This document shows, in pieces, positions 1-5,532 of a stretch of DNA of 5,532 nt. A program made the translations under genes and the position numbers. Within the stretch, counting starts at the first letter, position 1, and each line of letters begins with the position of its first letter. The notes under the pieces are model-generated. The model did not search any database. It was not told the DNA's origin and saw nothing but the letters and a program-made list of their open reading frames with translations. The stretch is from an uncultured Alphaproteobacteria bacterium. Lineage in GTDB: Bacteria > Pseudomonadota > Alphaproteobacteria > Sphingomonadales > Sphingomonadaceae. The DNA lies in NCBI GenBank assembly GCA_903939555.1, contig CAJAHV010000196.1, forward strand, positions 1-5,532, given 5' to 3'.

Positions 1-83
1 GACAGGGTGGGGGCGGACAAGGGGCTCGAGCCTTCGCAGTTGCAACAACGTCGCTCGCGTTTAGCGGCGGGGTGGCAACAGGG
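1..83. other. Non-coding left edge downstream of the cytochrome gene
   Basis: This short stretch follows the stop codon of the cytochrome gene. On the minus strand it has no ATG or GTG start, and I see no convincing stem followed by a T-run that would mark a terminator. It contains a 10-base palindrome at 23-32 and an 8-base one (GTTGCAAC) at 39-46, neither long enough to call. Bases 61-83 would become coding for the cytochrome tail if that gene has suffered a frameshift, because the alternative frame runs to a TAA at 61-63. Confidence 0.4.
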
Positions 84-437
84 TCAACCGCTGGCCGACA
101 GGCTGCTTCTCATTGCCGGTAGGCGGCTGCTCATTGCAGTCAACCAATCGATGATCGCGGCATCATCGGCTGGCGCAACCGGGGCCTTGTAGACGCTGCG
201 CATCTTGGTGACTTCGGCGGCCCATTCGGCGCGGGTCAGCGCCGGCTGGTTCAACACCATTTCGGCCGAATGGCAGGCAAGGCAATTATTGTTGATCGCA
301 TCGGCGGCCGGCGCGCCGCGGCCAAGATCGGGAAACAATGTTGCATCAAAGGGCAGGTCGATACTGACCGGGCGGTTGGCCGGAACGGGCGCGGCGCCCA
401 GGACGAGCAGCGCGGCGAGAGCGGCGACGCGGCGCAT
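84..437 (-). CDS. sorB: SorB-like c-type cytochrome subunit of sulfite dehydrogenase
   Basis: A 117-residue exported monoheme cytochrome c, inferred to take electrons from the adjacent molybdenum sulfite dehydrogenase and pass them to the respiratory chain in the periplasm. Residues 1-20 form a Sec signal peptide (basic MRR, hydrophobic core, likely cleavage after PVPA). The heme site is C52-L-A-C55-H56, preceded by an Asn run. H56 is the proximal ligand and M79, in AEVTKMRSVY, is the likely distal one. The blocks NNNCLACHSA, QP, AEVTKM, Y-x-AP and AIIDWL match my recollection of the SorB family. The start is ATG at 437, which overlaps the stop of the sorA-like gene by one base (TGATG); the frame is open farther upstream, but that part is a shadow of sorA. 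Oddity: after DWLTA there is a 16-residue Ser/Arg-rich tail with rare codons (CTA, AGA), beyond the expected family end, that may be out of frame. Family confidence is high, tail confidence low. Confidence 0.88.
   Translation of the reverse strand: MRRVAALAALLVLGAAPVPANRPVSIDLPFDATLFPDLGRGAPAADAINNNCLACHSAEMVLNQPALTRAEWAAEVTKMRSVYKAPVAPADDAAIIDWLTAMSSRLPAMRSSLSASG
100..140 (-). repeat. Degenerate 21-base tandem repeat in the tail of the cytochrome gene
   Basis: Read on the minus strand, the first copy (140-121) is 20 bases and the second (120-100) is 21 bases. They match at 17 of 20 aligned positions with one single-base gap. In the alternative frame the second copy reads TGNEKQP and the first would read TGNEQPP if the missing base were restored, giving a seven-residue Pro/Gln/Asn repeat. 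The repeat lies beyond the conserved cytochrome domain. Confidence 0.6.
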
Positions 438-1672
438 CAGGTAAAGTCCACAGCGATGGTTTCGACCTGTCCGCGCAAATAGCCGCCCGGGTTCCAGATG
501 CCGGTGAGCGGCTGCACGATACCCGCCGTGCTGGTGCAACGCGCCATCAAGCGCGCCGCGCCGCGCGGTGCGGCAATGACGCTGTCGAAACGGCGGAAGC
601 TGTAGCGCCCGGCATCCGGGCCGAGCATGGCATCGCGCCAGCTCGCGCCGCCATCGCCCGACACTTCGACGCGCGCCACCCCGGCATCGCCACCAAAGGC
701 GATGCCGCCGACCGGCAGCGCCGATTGTGCGAGGCGACGGCTGCCATCGGCGACATTGGTGATGAAGGCGCGCGGCACCATATTGCTGATCGGCTGGCGC
801 GGGAAATCGGTGGTGCCGGGTGCGATGCTGCCGCCCGGGGTGGCGGGGACTTGATAGGCCTTGGCCATCCAATAATCGTCATCGGGACCGGCCAGCACCT
901 CGATGCGATCGAGCATCTTGACCCAATAGGTCGAAAACCAGCCGGGCACGACCAGCCGCAGCGGAAAGCCGTTGAGCAGCGGCAGCGGTTCGCCGTTCAT
1001 ATGGGTCGCCAGCATGACCTCGCCATCAAGCGCATGATCGAGCGCCAGCGATTTGCGGAAATCGGGTGATTCGGGCAGCGGCGGCTCGTCGAGCCCCGAA
1101 AAACGCAGCCGCACCGCGCCGTCCTTCACCCCGGCGCGGGCCAGCACATCCTTGAGCCGGACGCCCGCCCATAGCGCATTGCCCATGGCGCCGTGCGCCC
1201 ATTGCGCCCCGGCAACGCGGGGTTCGAACAGCCCGCGCGAATTGCCCGAACATTGGTTGACCGCGGCGATCTCGAAACGCGGCAGCGCGGCGATATCCGC
1301 CAACGACAGCGCCAGTGGCGTGGCGACATGGCCGTCGACCGTCAGGCGAAAGGCGCGCGGGTCGATCTCGGTCGGGGGCGACCAGTGCCAGCGGACATAA
1401 AAGCGGTCATTGGGGGTGAAGATGCCGGCGTCGAAGGCGCTGATCGGCGTTTCGAGCAGCGGCGGGGTGGTGCGTTGCAGGATCATGGCGCGCTTGCCGG
1501 GAAAACTATCGGTCAGCCGCCGGGTCGCGGGGCCGCCGGGCAGGCGCAGATCGACATCGCGCGCCAGCGTCGGGGCGGCAAGGCCAGCAGCAAAGCCGGC
1601 GGCATTGGCGAGGAAGCGGCGGCGGGCGATCATGACGCGGGTGTAGCGGGGCAGGCCGGGCGTGTCATCCAT
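437..1672 (-). CDS. sorA: SorA-like molybdopterin sulfite dehydrogenase, Tat-exported
   Basis: A 411-residue periplasmic enzyme of the sulfite oxidase family, expected to oxidise sulfite to sulfate at a molybdenum cofactor. A Tat signal is visible: R17-R18-R19-F20-L21, a hydrophobic stretch, and probable cleavage after PTLA (A37). The Moco domain spans roughly residues 70-260. C141 in NQCSGNSRG is the expected molybdenum ligand, R94 and H96 in FYVRWHW fit active-site residues, and Y249 in STYWVK fits the conserved Tyr. The C-terminal dimerisation domain (about 275-411) carries VEVSGDGGASW (335-345) and WNPGGY. There is no cytochrome b5 domain or fused heme, so it needs a partner, matching the cytochrome gene that overlaps its stop. 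The start is uncertain: ATG 1672 gives a 16-residue n-region, ATG 1633 a 3-residue one, and neither has a clear ribosome binding site. I chose 1672 because the extra codons are G/C at nearly every third position. SoxC-like or other sulfite oxidase homologues are the alternatives. Confidence 0.9.
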   Translation of the reverse strand: MDDTPGLPRYTRVMIARRRFLANAAGFAAGLAAPTLARDVDLRLPGGPATRRLTDSFPGKRAMILQRTTPPLLETPISAFDAGIFTPNDRFYVRWHWSPPTEIDPRAFRLTVDGHVATPLALSLADIAALPRFEIAAVNQCSGNSRGLFEPRVAGAQWAHGAMGNALWAGVRLKDVLARAGVKDGAVRLRFSGLDEPPLPESPDFRKSLALDHALDGEVMLATHMNGEPLPLLNGFPLRLVVPGWFSTYWVKMLDRIEVLAGPDDDYWMAKAYQVPATPGGSIAPGTTDFPRQPISNMVPRAFITNVADGSRRLAQSALPVGGIAFGGDAGVARVEVSGDGGASWRDAMLGPDAGRYSFRRFDSVIAAPRGAARLMARCTSTAGIVQPLTGIWNPGGYLRGQVETIAVDFT

Positions 1673-1711
1673 TACGGTGGAAAGATTGCTGCGGCGCCAA
1701 CGTCCCGCCCG

Positions 1712-1801
1712 CTACCGCCGCCACAGCCACCAGCCGGTCGCCAGCCCGACGCCGAAGCCGGCGATGACAAAGGCCCAGATTTCGCCGAAAAGCCAGATCA
1801 T
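1712..1801 (-). CDS. 29-residue Trp-rich single-span membrane peptide
   Basis: A small open reading frame below usual gene-calling limits. Its ATG (1801-1799) overlaps the TGA of the BON-like gene in an ATGA four-base overlap, and it ends with TAG at 1714-1712. The product is almost entirely one hydrophobic helix with W3, W9, W24, W25 and W27, a glycine zipper (G15-x3-G19-x3-G23) and a C-terminal R28-R29. The positive-inside rule would place the C-terminus in the cytoplasm. About 25 of 28 codons after the start end in G or C, like the neighbouring genes. No function is recognised. It could help assemble or modulate a membrane complex or the two anchored proteins encoded upstream. Alternatively it is a chance ORF, but overlap, codon bias and sensible topology together argue against that. 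Confidence 0.68.
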   Translation of the reverse strand: MIWLFGEIWAFVIAGFGVGLATGWWLWRR

Positions 1802-2088
1802 CGCGGTTCCCAGACCACCCCGGCGATGCCCGGCTCAGCGGCGAGTTCGGCGCTGATTGCGGCCCGCGTCGCGGCATTGGCGCTACCCGACAGCCGGGCA
1901 GTGCGCCACGTCCAGCCGCCGGCATCGGTCCAGCGCGCCGCGCCGTCGCGCACGCCATGCGCTGCCAGCACGACAGCGGCGCGCTGACCCAGCGCCGCGA
2001 GCAGGCTTTGGCGTTCCCACGCATAGGCGGCCTTGGCGACCAGCCCGGTGGCGGCAAGACCGGCGAGCAGTTTCAGCGCGGGGCGCAC
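1798..2088 (-). CDS. Small exported or membrane-anchored protein with BON-like tail
   Basis: A 96-residue protein of unknown function. Residues 4-23 (ALKLLAGLAATGLVAKAAYA) form a signal peptide or N-terminal anchor; the AYA end could be a signal peptidase I site. The rest is a small alpha/beta-type domain: a helix (about 25-45), a segment GGWTWRTARLSGSA (57-70) that reads as a beta strand ending in a turn, a helix AATRAAISAELAAEPG (72-87), and a strand IAGVVWEP. The order strand-SG-x-A-helix-PGI-x-x-V is typical of BON-type folds that occur in envelope proteins, but I do not see enough to assign it to BON with certainty. The start is GTG at 2088, three bases after the stop of the helix-hairpin-helix gene, so translation is probably coupled; its stop overlaps the micropeptide start. 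Confidence 0.75.
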   Translation of the reverse strand: MRPALKLLAGLAATGLVAKAAYAWERQSLLAALGQRAAVVLAAHGVRDGAARWTDAGGWTWRTARLSGSANAATRAAISAELAAEPGIAGVVWEPR

Positions 2089-2091
2089 GCG

Positions 2092-2631
2092 TCAGCGCAG
2101 CTTGCCGAATACTGTCTCATATTCGGTCACCCGGCCTTCGCTGAGCAATTTGGCCTGTTCGACAAGCCGATCGCCTTCGATACGGCCCTGGAAGTCGCCC
2201 ATCTGTGCATCGATGACGCTGCTGTCGGCACTGCTCCAGCCGGCGATCTGGTCGATCCGGGTGATGCCGGCGGCCGCGAGCTTTTCGCCGAACTTGGCAC
2301 CGACGCCCTTGAGATGCGCGAGATTGCCCATGTCGACAGCGGGGGTAGCCAGCGCCGCGTCGCCGCGCGTGGCGCGGGCGAAATCGCGCCGCAGCTTGTC
2401 GACTTCGTCTGACAGCGGGCGGATCTGGGCGTCGCGCGCCTTCAGTTCGGTGCTCATCCGGTCGCGTTCGGCCCGGGCGGTGTCGCGTTCGCGGGTCAGT
2501 CCGTCATTGCGTTCCCCGAGCACGGCAATCCGGCGCTTGAGCGGCGCGCGGATCGCCACGCCGATCAGGATGCCGAGCAGCAGCGCCACCACGGCGATGG
2601 TGATGAGTTGCGGATCGATCGAATATTCCAT
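2092..2631 (-). CDS. Membrane-anchored coiled-coil protein with C-terminal helix-hairpin-helix domain
   Basis: A 179-residue protein. Residues 8-27 (QLITIAVVALLLGILIGVAI) form one membrane helix, 30-88 are a charged coiled coil rich in Arg, Glu and Asp, a short Ala/Pro linker follows, and 104-163 form a helix-hairpin-helix unit. The hairpin is LKGVGAKFGEKLAAAGI (107-123), followed by RIDQIAGW and QGRIEGDRLVEQAKLL. This layout (LKGVG, then DQIA-W, then F-x-GRIE-x-D-x-x-x-QAK) resembles the C-terminal extension found in some alphaproteobacterial NuoE subunits and in stand-alone proteins, which is family knowledge. The domain often binds DNA non-specifically or mediates protein contacts, so the actual job is unknown. 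ATG 2631 is chosen over an upstream in-frame ATG because a perfect AGGAGG lies five bases before it and the upstream residues look non-coding. It is the first gene of the leftward block. Confidence 0.88.
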   Translation of the reverse strand: MEYSIDPQLITIAVVALLLGILIGVAIRAPLKRRIAVLGERNDGLTRERDTARAERDRMSTELKARDAQIRPLSDEVDKLRRDFARATRGDAALATPAVDMGNLAHLKGVGAKFGEKLAAAGITRIDQIAGWSSADSSVIDAQMGDFQGRIEGDRLVEQAKLLSEGRVTEYETVFGKLR

Positions 2632-2757
2632 GGCGGCCTCCTGCCCCTGTGCGGTTGCCGTCTTGCCGCGCTTTGCCGGCCTTTTGCAAGCGATCGGGCC
2701 TTGGGCAATTTTCTGTGCGTGACCCCTGCGCCCGGGCGCGCTATGCGGCAACGGGCC
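2632..2757. promoter_or_regulatory. Divergent intergenic region with weak promoter candidates
   Basis: This 126-base gap separates the leftward helix-hairpin-helix gene from the rightward exporter gene and must hold promoters for both blocks. On the plus strand TTGCAA (2684-2689), a 17-base spacer and AATTTT (2707-2712) could form a -35/-10 pair for the exporter. The -10 is a poor match, but this is the most A/T-rich patch in the gap. On the minus strand TTGCCC (2708-2703) with a 17-base spacer leads only to AAAAGG. No clear inverted repeat operator is visible and no adjacent regulator gene is present, so regulation cannot be inferred. Confidence 0.4.
2637..2642 (-). promoter_or_regulatory. 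Perfect AGGAGG ribosome binding site
   Basis: On the minus strand AGGAGG is followed by CCGCC and then ATG at 2631, a five-base spacer. It decides the start of the helix-hairpin-helix gene and is the only textbook ribosome binding site in the window; most downstream starts rely on overlap or close spacing. Confidence 0.85.
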
Positions 2758-4410
2758 ATGACCAGCGCCGCCATCACCCATCATTATTCTACCGTCGAAC
2801 GCCGCATGGCGCTAGGGGCGGTGCTGATCGTGCTGTTCCTATCGGCGCTCGACCAGACCATCGTTGCCACCGCCATGCCGCGGATCATCGCCGAGCTGCG
2901 CGGGCTTGATCGCATCGCCTGGGTGAGCACCGCCTATCTGCTCGCCTCGACCGTCGTCGTGCCGATCTATGGCAAGCTCGGCGACATCTACGGACGGCGA
3001 CCGGTGCTGGTGTTCGGTGTGCTGGTGTTCCTGTCGGGGTCGATGCTGTGCGGGCTGGCGGGGGAGTTCGGGGCGTTGCCGCTGGTGGGTGATGGCATGA
3101 ACCAGTTGATCCTGTGCCGCGCCCTGCAGGGGCTGGGGGCGGGCGCGCTGACGACCGGTGCGTTTGCCACTGTCGCCGATATCGCGCCGCCGGCCGAGCG
3201 CGGCAAATATACCGGGCTGTTCGGCGCGATGTTCGGGCTGGCCGGGCTGGCCGGCCCGGTGCTGGGCGGTTTTCTCACCGATAATGCGACGACGGTGGTG
3301 CTTGGCCATGCCGTGTCGGGCTGGCGCTTCATCTTTTATGTAAACCTGCCGCTCGGGCTGCTGGCGCTGCACGTGCTGCTGACCAGGCTGCCGCACGGCC
3401 AGCGCGGCGCCGACCAGCGCATCGACTGGCTGGGCAGCGTGCTGATCGTGGCCGGCTCGGTGCCGTTGCTGCTGGCGCTGACCTGGGGTGGGCAGGGTGG
3501 CGGCTGGGCGCAGCCGGACGTGCTCATCGGCTTTGCGCTGGCGGCGGTGGCGCTGGTCGCTTTCCTGCGGGTGTCGCGCGGCAAGAGCTGGGCGGTAGTG
3601 CCGCTCGATTTGTTCAGCCTGCCGGTGGTGGCGCGGGCCAATATCGCGCTGTTCCTCGTCAACCTTGGCTATATCGGCGTGCCGATGTTCCTGCCGCTCT
3701 ATCTGCAATTGGTGCGCGGCTACACCGCCAGTGAAAGCGGCGTGGCGTTGTTGCCGCAATTGTTCGGCATTCTGCTCGGCTCGATGGTGGCGGGGCGGGT
3801 GGCGCGGCGTTCCTTGTCGTATAAGCCGGTGCTGGTCATCGGCGGTGTGATCGCGGTGCTGGCGGCGGCGGCGATGATGCTGATGACAGCAACGTCGCCG
3901 CACTGGCTGTTGTCGGTGAACCTGTTCATTTTCGGGCTGGGGCTGGGGCCGGCGCAGGGCATGTTCACCCTCGCCATCCAGAGTGCCGTCGGCCATGACA
4001 GGGTCGGGGTGGCCACCGCATCGGCGCAATTTTTCCGCCAGATCGGCGCGACAGTGGGTGTGGCGGTGTTCGGCGCGCTGTTGACCTTCAACCTGACCCG
4101 CGAACTGCCGCAGCGGGTGCCCGTGCTGGTGGTGCCGGGCGAGGCGATCGAACTGTCGCAGGCGCAGACGCTGGCGATGAACCCGACCGCGCTGCACGCC
4201 GCGCTGGCCGCGCGCGGCAGCGATGATCCGGCGCGCGCCGCAGCGGCGCAATCCGGGCTGAAGGCCAGCTTTGCCATCGCTATCGAAGCGCTGTTCCCGG
4301 TGACGCTGGCGGTCCTGCTACTGGCCTGGCTGGTGACGCTGTCGGTGCCGGCGCTGAAACTGCGCGGCCGCGAGGCGCCACCACCGCGCGTCGCCGAAGC
4401 GGCCGCATGA
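2758..4410 (+). CDS. MFS drug/solute exporter, DHA2 (EmrB/QacA) type, 14 membrane spans
   Basis: A 550-residue proton-coupled efflux permease of the inner membrane. Family signatures are clear: LDQTIVATAMP (31-41) in span 1, motif A GKLGDIYGRRP (72-82) between spans 2 and 3, motif B CRALQGLGAG (120-129) in span 4, and antiporter motif C GLAGLAGPVLGG (160-171) in span 5. I count 14 hydrophobic spans, the last two separated by a long loop (about 448-502), as usual in DHA2 proteins. The substrate cannot be read from sequence; drugs, siderophores, lipids or metabolites are all possible. No membrane-fusion or outer-membrane partner is seen in the window. The start is ATG 2758; ATG 2743 and ATG 2806 are alternatives, and none has a good ribosome binding site. 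The frame is open back to 2608, but that part lacks coding character and overlaps the neighbouring gene on the other strand. Its TGA overlaps the hydrolase ATG. Confidence 0.93.
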   Translation: MTSAAITHHYSTVERRMALGAVLIVLFLSALDQTIVATAMPRIIAELRGLDRIAWVSTAYLLASTVVVPIYGKLGDIYGRRPVLVFGVLVFLSGSMLCGLAGEFGALPLVGDGMNQLILCRALQGLGAGALTTGAFATVADIAPPAERGKYTGLFGAMFGLAGLAGPVLGGFLTDNATTVVLGHAVSGWRFIFYVNLPLGLLALHVLLTRLPHGQRGADQRIDWLGSVLIVAGSVPLLLALTWGGQGGGWAQPDVLIGFALAAVALVAFLRVSRGKSWAVVPLDLFSLPVVARANIALFLVNLGYIGVPMFLPLYLQLVRGYTASESGVALLPQLFGILLGSMVAGRVARRSLSYKPVLVIGGVIAVLAAAAMMLMTATSPHWLLSVNLFIFGLGLGPAQGMFTLAIQSAVGHDRVGVATASAQFFRQIGATVGVAVFGALLTFNLTRELPQRVPVLVVPGEAIELSQAQTLAMNPTALHAALAARGSDDPARAAAAQSGLKASFAIAIEALFPVTLAVLLLAWLVTLSVPALKLRGREAPPPRVAEAAA

Positions 4411-5339
4411 GCGATGCTGCCCGTCGCCGTGGCCTGCCGGCGGGTGGCAGGCCGGAAATCCGGGCGATGCGCGATGGTTGGCCGGTGCGGACGCTGTTCT
4501 GGCTGGGACGCGACCCGGCCAAGGGTGCCATCCTGCTGCTCAACGGGCGCGGCGACTTCATCGAAAAATATGCCGAAACCATCCATGATCTGGTCGATGC
4601 CGGCTGGGGTGTCGCCAGCTTCGACTGGCGCGGCCAGGGGCTGTCGGGGCGGATCGGCGATGCCCCCGAAAAGGGTCATGCCGATAGTTTCGAGCCCTGG
4701 CTGGCCGATCTTGATGAACTGACCGACTGGTTTCATGCCGTGCTGCCCGGGCCATGGTTCGCCATGGCGCACTCGATGGGCGGGCATTTGCTGCTGCGCC
4801 GGCTCGCCGATGGTGGCGGCGGCTTTGGCCGCGTCGTCCTGCTGTCGCCCATGCTCGGGATGCTGACGCCGCCGGTCAGTCCGATAGTGGCGCGCATCAT
4901 GGCGCGTGCCATGGTGCTGCTCGGGCGTGGCGGCAGCTATGTGCGCGGCGGCGGCCCGCGCATCAAGGCGGCCCCGGGCAGCGACCGCCAATTGTTGCTG
5001 ACCAGCGACCCCGAGCGCTATGGCGATGAAGCTTGGTGGACGGCGCAAAATCCCACCCTGTCGATGGGCAGCCCGACCTATGGCTGGCTCGCGGCCGCTT
5101 TTCGCTCCCTCGACCGGCTGTTTGCCGGGCTGAAGCGCGTCGGCACGCCGCTGCTGATCCTGATTCCTGCCGATGACCGGCTGGTCGACAATGTCGCGAC
5201 GCGCCGGGCGCAGGCGCTGCTGCCGGGCGCGGAACTGGTCGCCATCCCCGGCGCCGGCCATGAATTGCTGCGCGAGGCCAGCGACACACGCGCACAGGTG
5301 CTGGCGCGGGCGACGGCATTCCTTATGGAACGCCCATGA
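4407..5339 (+). CDS. Alpha/beta-hydrolase, lysophospholipase L2 / monoacylglycerol lipase-like
   Basis: A 310-residue serine hydrolase of the Hydrolase_4 (serine aminopeptidase S33-like, COG2267/PldB) type. The catalytic triad is visible: S123 in the nucleophile elbow AHSMGG, D256 or D257 in ILIPADDRLVD, and H285 in GAGHELLRE. LLLNGRGDFIEKY (43-55) supplies the oxyanion-hole strand and loop, and FDWRGQGLSGR (72-82) is the typical next block; IGDAPEKGHADSFEPWLADL follows the PldB pattern. A cap region lies between about 150 and 240. There is no signal peptide, so it is probably cytoplasmic or loosely membrane-associated. The expected reaction is ester hydrolysis of lysophospholipids or monoacylglycerols, but the exact substrate is inference. 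It begins with an ATGA overlap with the exporter and ends with another ATGA overlap with the oxidoreductase, so it sits in the middle of a coupled operon. Confidence 0.9.
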   Translation: MSDAARRRGLPAGGRPEIRAMRDGWPVRTLFWLGRDPAKGAILLLNGRGDFIEKYAETIHDLVDAGWGVASFDWRGQGLSGRIGDAPEKGHADSFEPWLADLDELTDWFHAVLPGPWFAMAHSMGGHLLLRRLADGGGGFGRVVLLSPMLGMLTPPVSPIVARIMARAMVLLGRGGSYVRGGGPRIKAAPGSDRQLLLTSDPERYGDEAWWTAQNPTLSMGSPTYGWLAAAFRSLDRLFAGLKRVGTPLLILIPADDRLVDNVATRRAQALLPGAELVAIPGAGHELLREASDTRAQVLARATAFLMERP

Positions 5340-5532
5340 ATTTCGATATCGCCATCATCGGCGGCGGCATTGCCGGGGCCAGCCTGGCCTGGGCGCTCGG
5401 CCAGCGCGCGCCGGGCCGGCTCGATATTGCCATTCTCGAAAAGGAATCGCAGCCGGGTTACCATACCACCGGGCGCTCGGCGGCGTTCTGGGTCGAAAGC
5501 TATGGCGGGCCGGCGATCGTGCCCTTGAGCCA
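5336..5532 (+). CDS. FAD-dependent oxidoreductase, DAO family (N-terminal part, runs off window)
   Basis: The first 65 residues of a flavoenzyme, cut by the window edge. It opens with a Rossmann dinucleotide-binding fold: strand FDIAIIG, the GxGxxG loop G9-G10-G11-I12-A13-G14, a helix, and a second strand ending in E35 (DIAILE), which normally binds the adenosine ribose of FAD. QPGYHTTGRSAA (39-50) is a block typical of the DAO superfamily (D-amino-acid dehydrogenase, glycine or sarcosine oxidase and related enzymes). The substrate-binding part lies outside the window, so the reaction is unknown. The start ATG overlaps the hydrolase stop (ATGA), with a weak GGA seven bases upstream. It is the third gene of the rightward operon. 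Confidence 0.88.
   Translation, partial: MNFDIAIIGGGIAGASLAWALGQRAPGRLDIAILEKESQPGYHTTGRSAAFWVESYGGPAIVPLS

Noticed and set aside
23..32. 10-base palindrome GGCTCGAGCC
   Set aside because: It is short and isolated, with no T-run or paired site; chance is likely in GC-rich DNA.
7..192. 61-residue plus-strand open frame at the left edge
   Set aside because: It lies largely opposite the cytochrome gene, with no motif or ribosome binding site.
438..872. Upstream extension of the cytochrome reading frame
   Set aside because: It is an out-of-frame shadow of the sorA-like gene with Arg/His-rich sequence; the Sec signal peptide begins at ATG 437.
1193..1987. 264-residue plus-strand open frame
   Set aside because: It lies opposite sorA, the micropeptide and the BON-like gene, which all have domain or context support; its own sequence is Gly/Arg/Ala-rich without motifs.
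1665..2057. 130-residue minus-strand open frame
   Set aside because: It is out of frame with the BON-like gene and micropeptide, which have better starts, overlaps and sensible membrane segments.
2608..2757. 50-residue N-terminal extension of the exporter
   Set aside because: It overlaps the start of the divergent gene and its ribosome binding site and lacks membrane-protein character; MFS proteins normally have a short N-terminus before span 1.
2839..4251. 470-residue open frame on the minus strand inside the exporter gene
   Set aside because: It is an antisense shadow with extreme His/Gln/Arg composition, opposite clear MFS motifs.
3720..5261. 513-residue open frame on the minus strand opposite the exporter and hydrolase
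   Set aside because: It crosses two well-supported plus-strand genes, has Arg/Ala/Gln/His-rich low-complexity composition and no recognisable domain. Long antisense frames are expected in high-GC genes.

Overview
The window is high-GC bacterial DNA with dense, tightly packed genes and strong G/C preference at third codon positions. Gene content and protein style suggest an alphaproteobacterium, probably a sphingomonad-like one: a SorAB-type sulfite dehydrogenase pair, a membrane-anchored helix-hairpin-helix protein of the NuoE-tail type, and a PldB-like hydrolase coupled to a DHA2 exporter. That assignment is inference from style, not a database match.

Two divergent gene blocks leave a 126-base gap (2632-2757). 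Reading leftwards (minus strand) are five genes: a membrane-anchored coiled-coil/helix-hairpin-helix protein (2092-2631), a 96-residue exported or anchored protein with a BON-like tail (1798-2088, GTG start), a 29-residue single-span membrane peptide (1712-1801), a Tat-exported molybdopterin sulfite dehydrogenase (sorA-like, 437-1672) and its c-type cytochrome partner (sorB-like, 84-437). Junctions are a 3-base gap, a 4-base ATGA overlap, a 39-base gap and a 1-base TGATG overlap, so at least the first three and the last two look translationally coupled. SorA would oxidise sulfite to sulfate in the periplasm and pass electrons to the SorB heme.

Reading rightwards (plus strand) are a 14-span DHA2/EmrB-QacA-type MFS exporter (2758-4410), an alpha/beta-hydrolase of the lysophospholipase L2/monoacylglycerol lipase type (4407-5339) and the start of an FAD-dependent DAO-type oxidoreductase (5336 to the window edge). 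Both junctions are ATGA overlaps, so these three form a tight operon of unknown joint purpose.

No RNA gene, insertion sequence, CRISPR array or phage feature was seen. The points most worth a second look are the unannotated 29-residue Trp-rich peptide with a glycine zipper, the three-gene HhH/BON-like/micropeptide cassette, and a degenerate 21-base tandem repeat at the end of sorB whose copies differ by one base, suggesting a recent frameshift in the cytochrome's tail. I do not see convincing evidence of a wholly new system.
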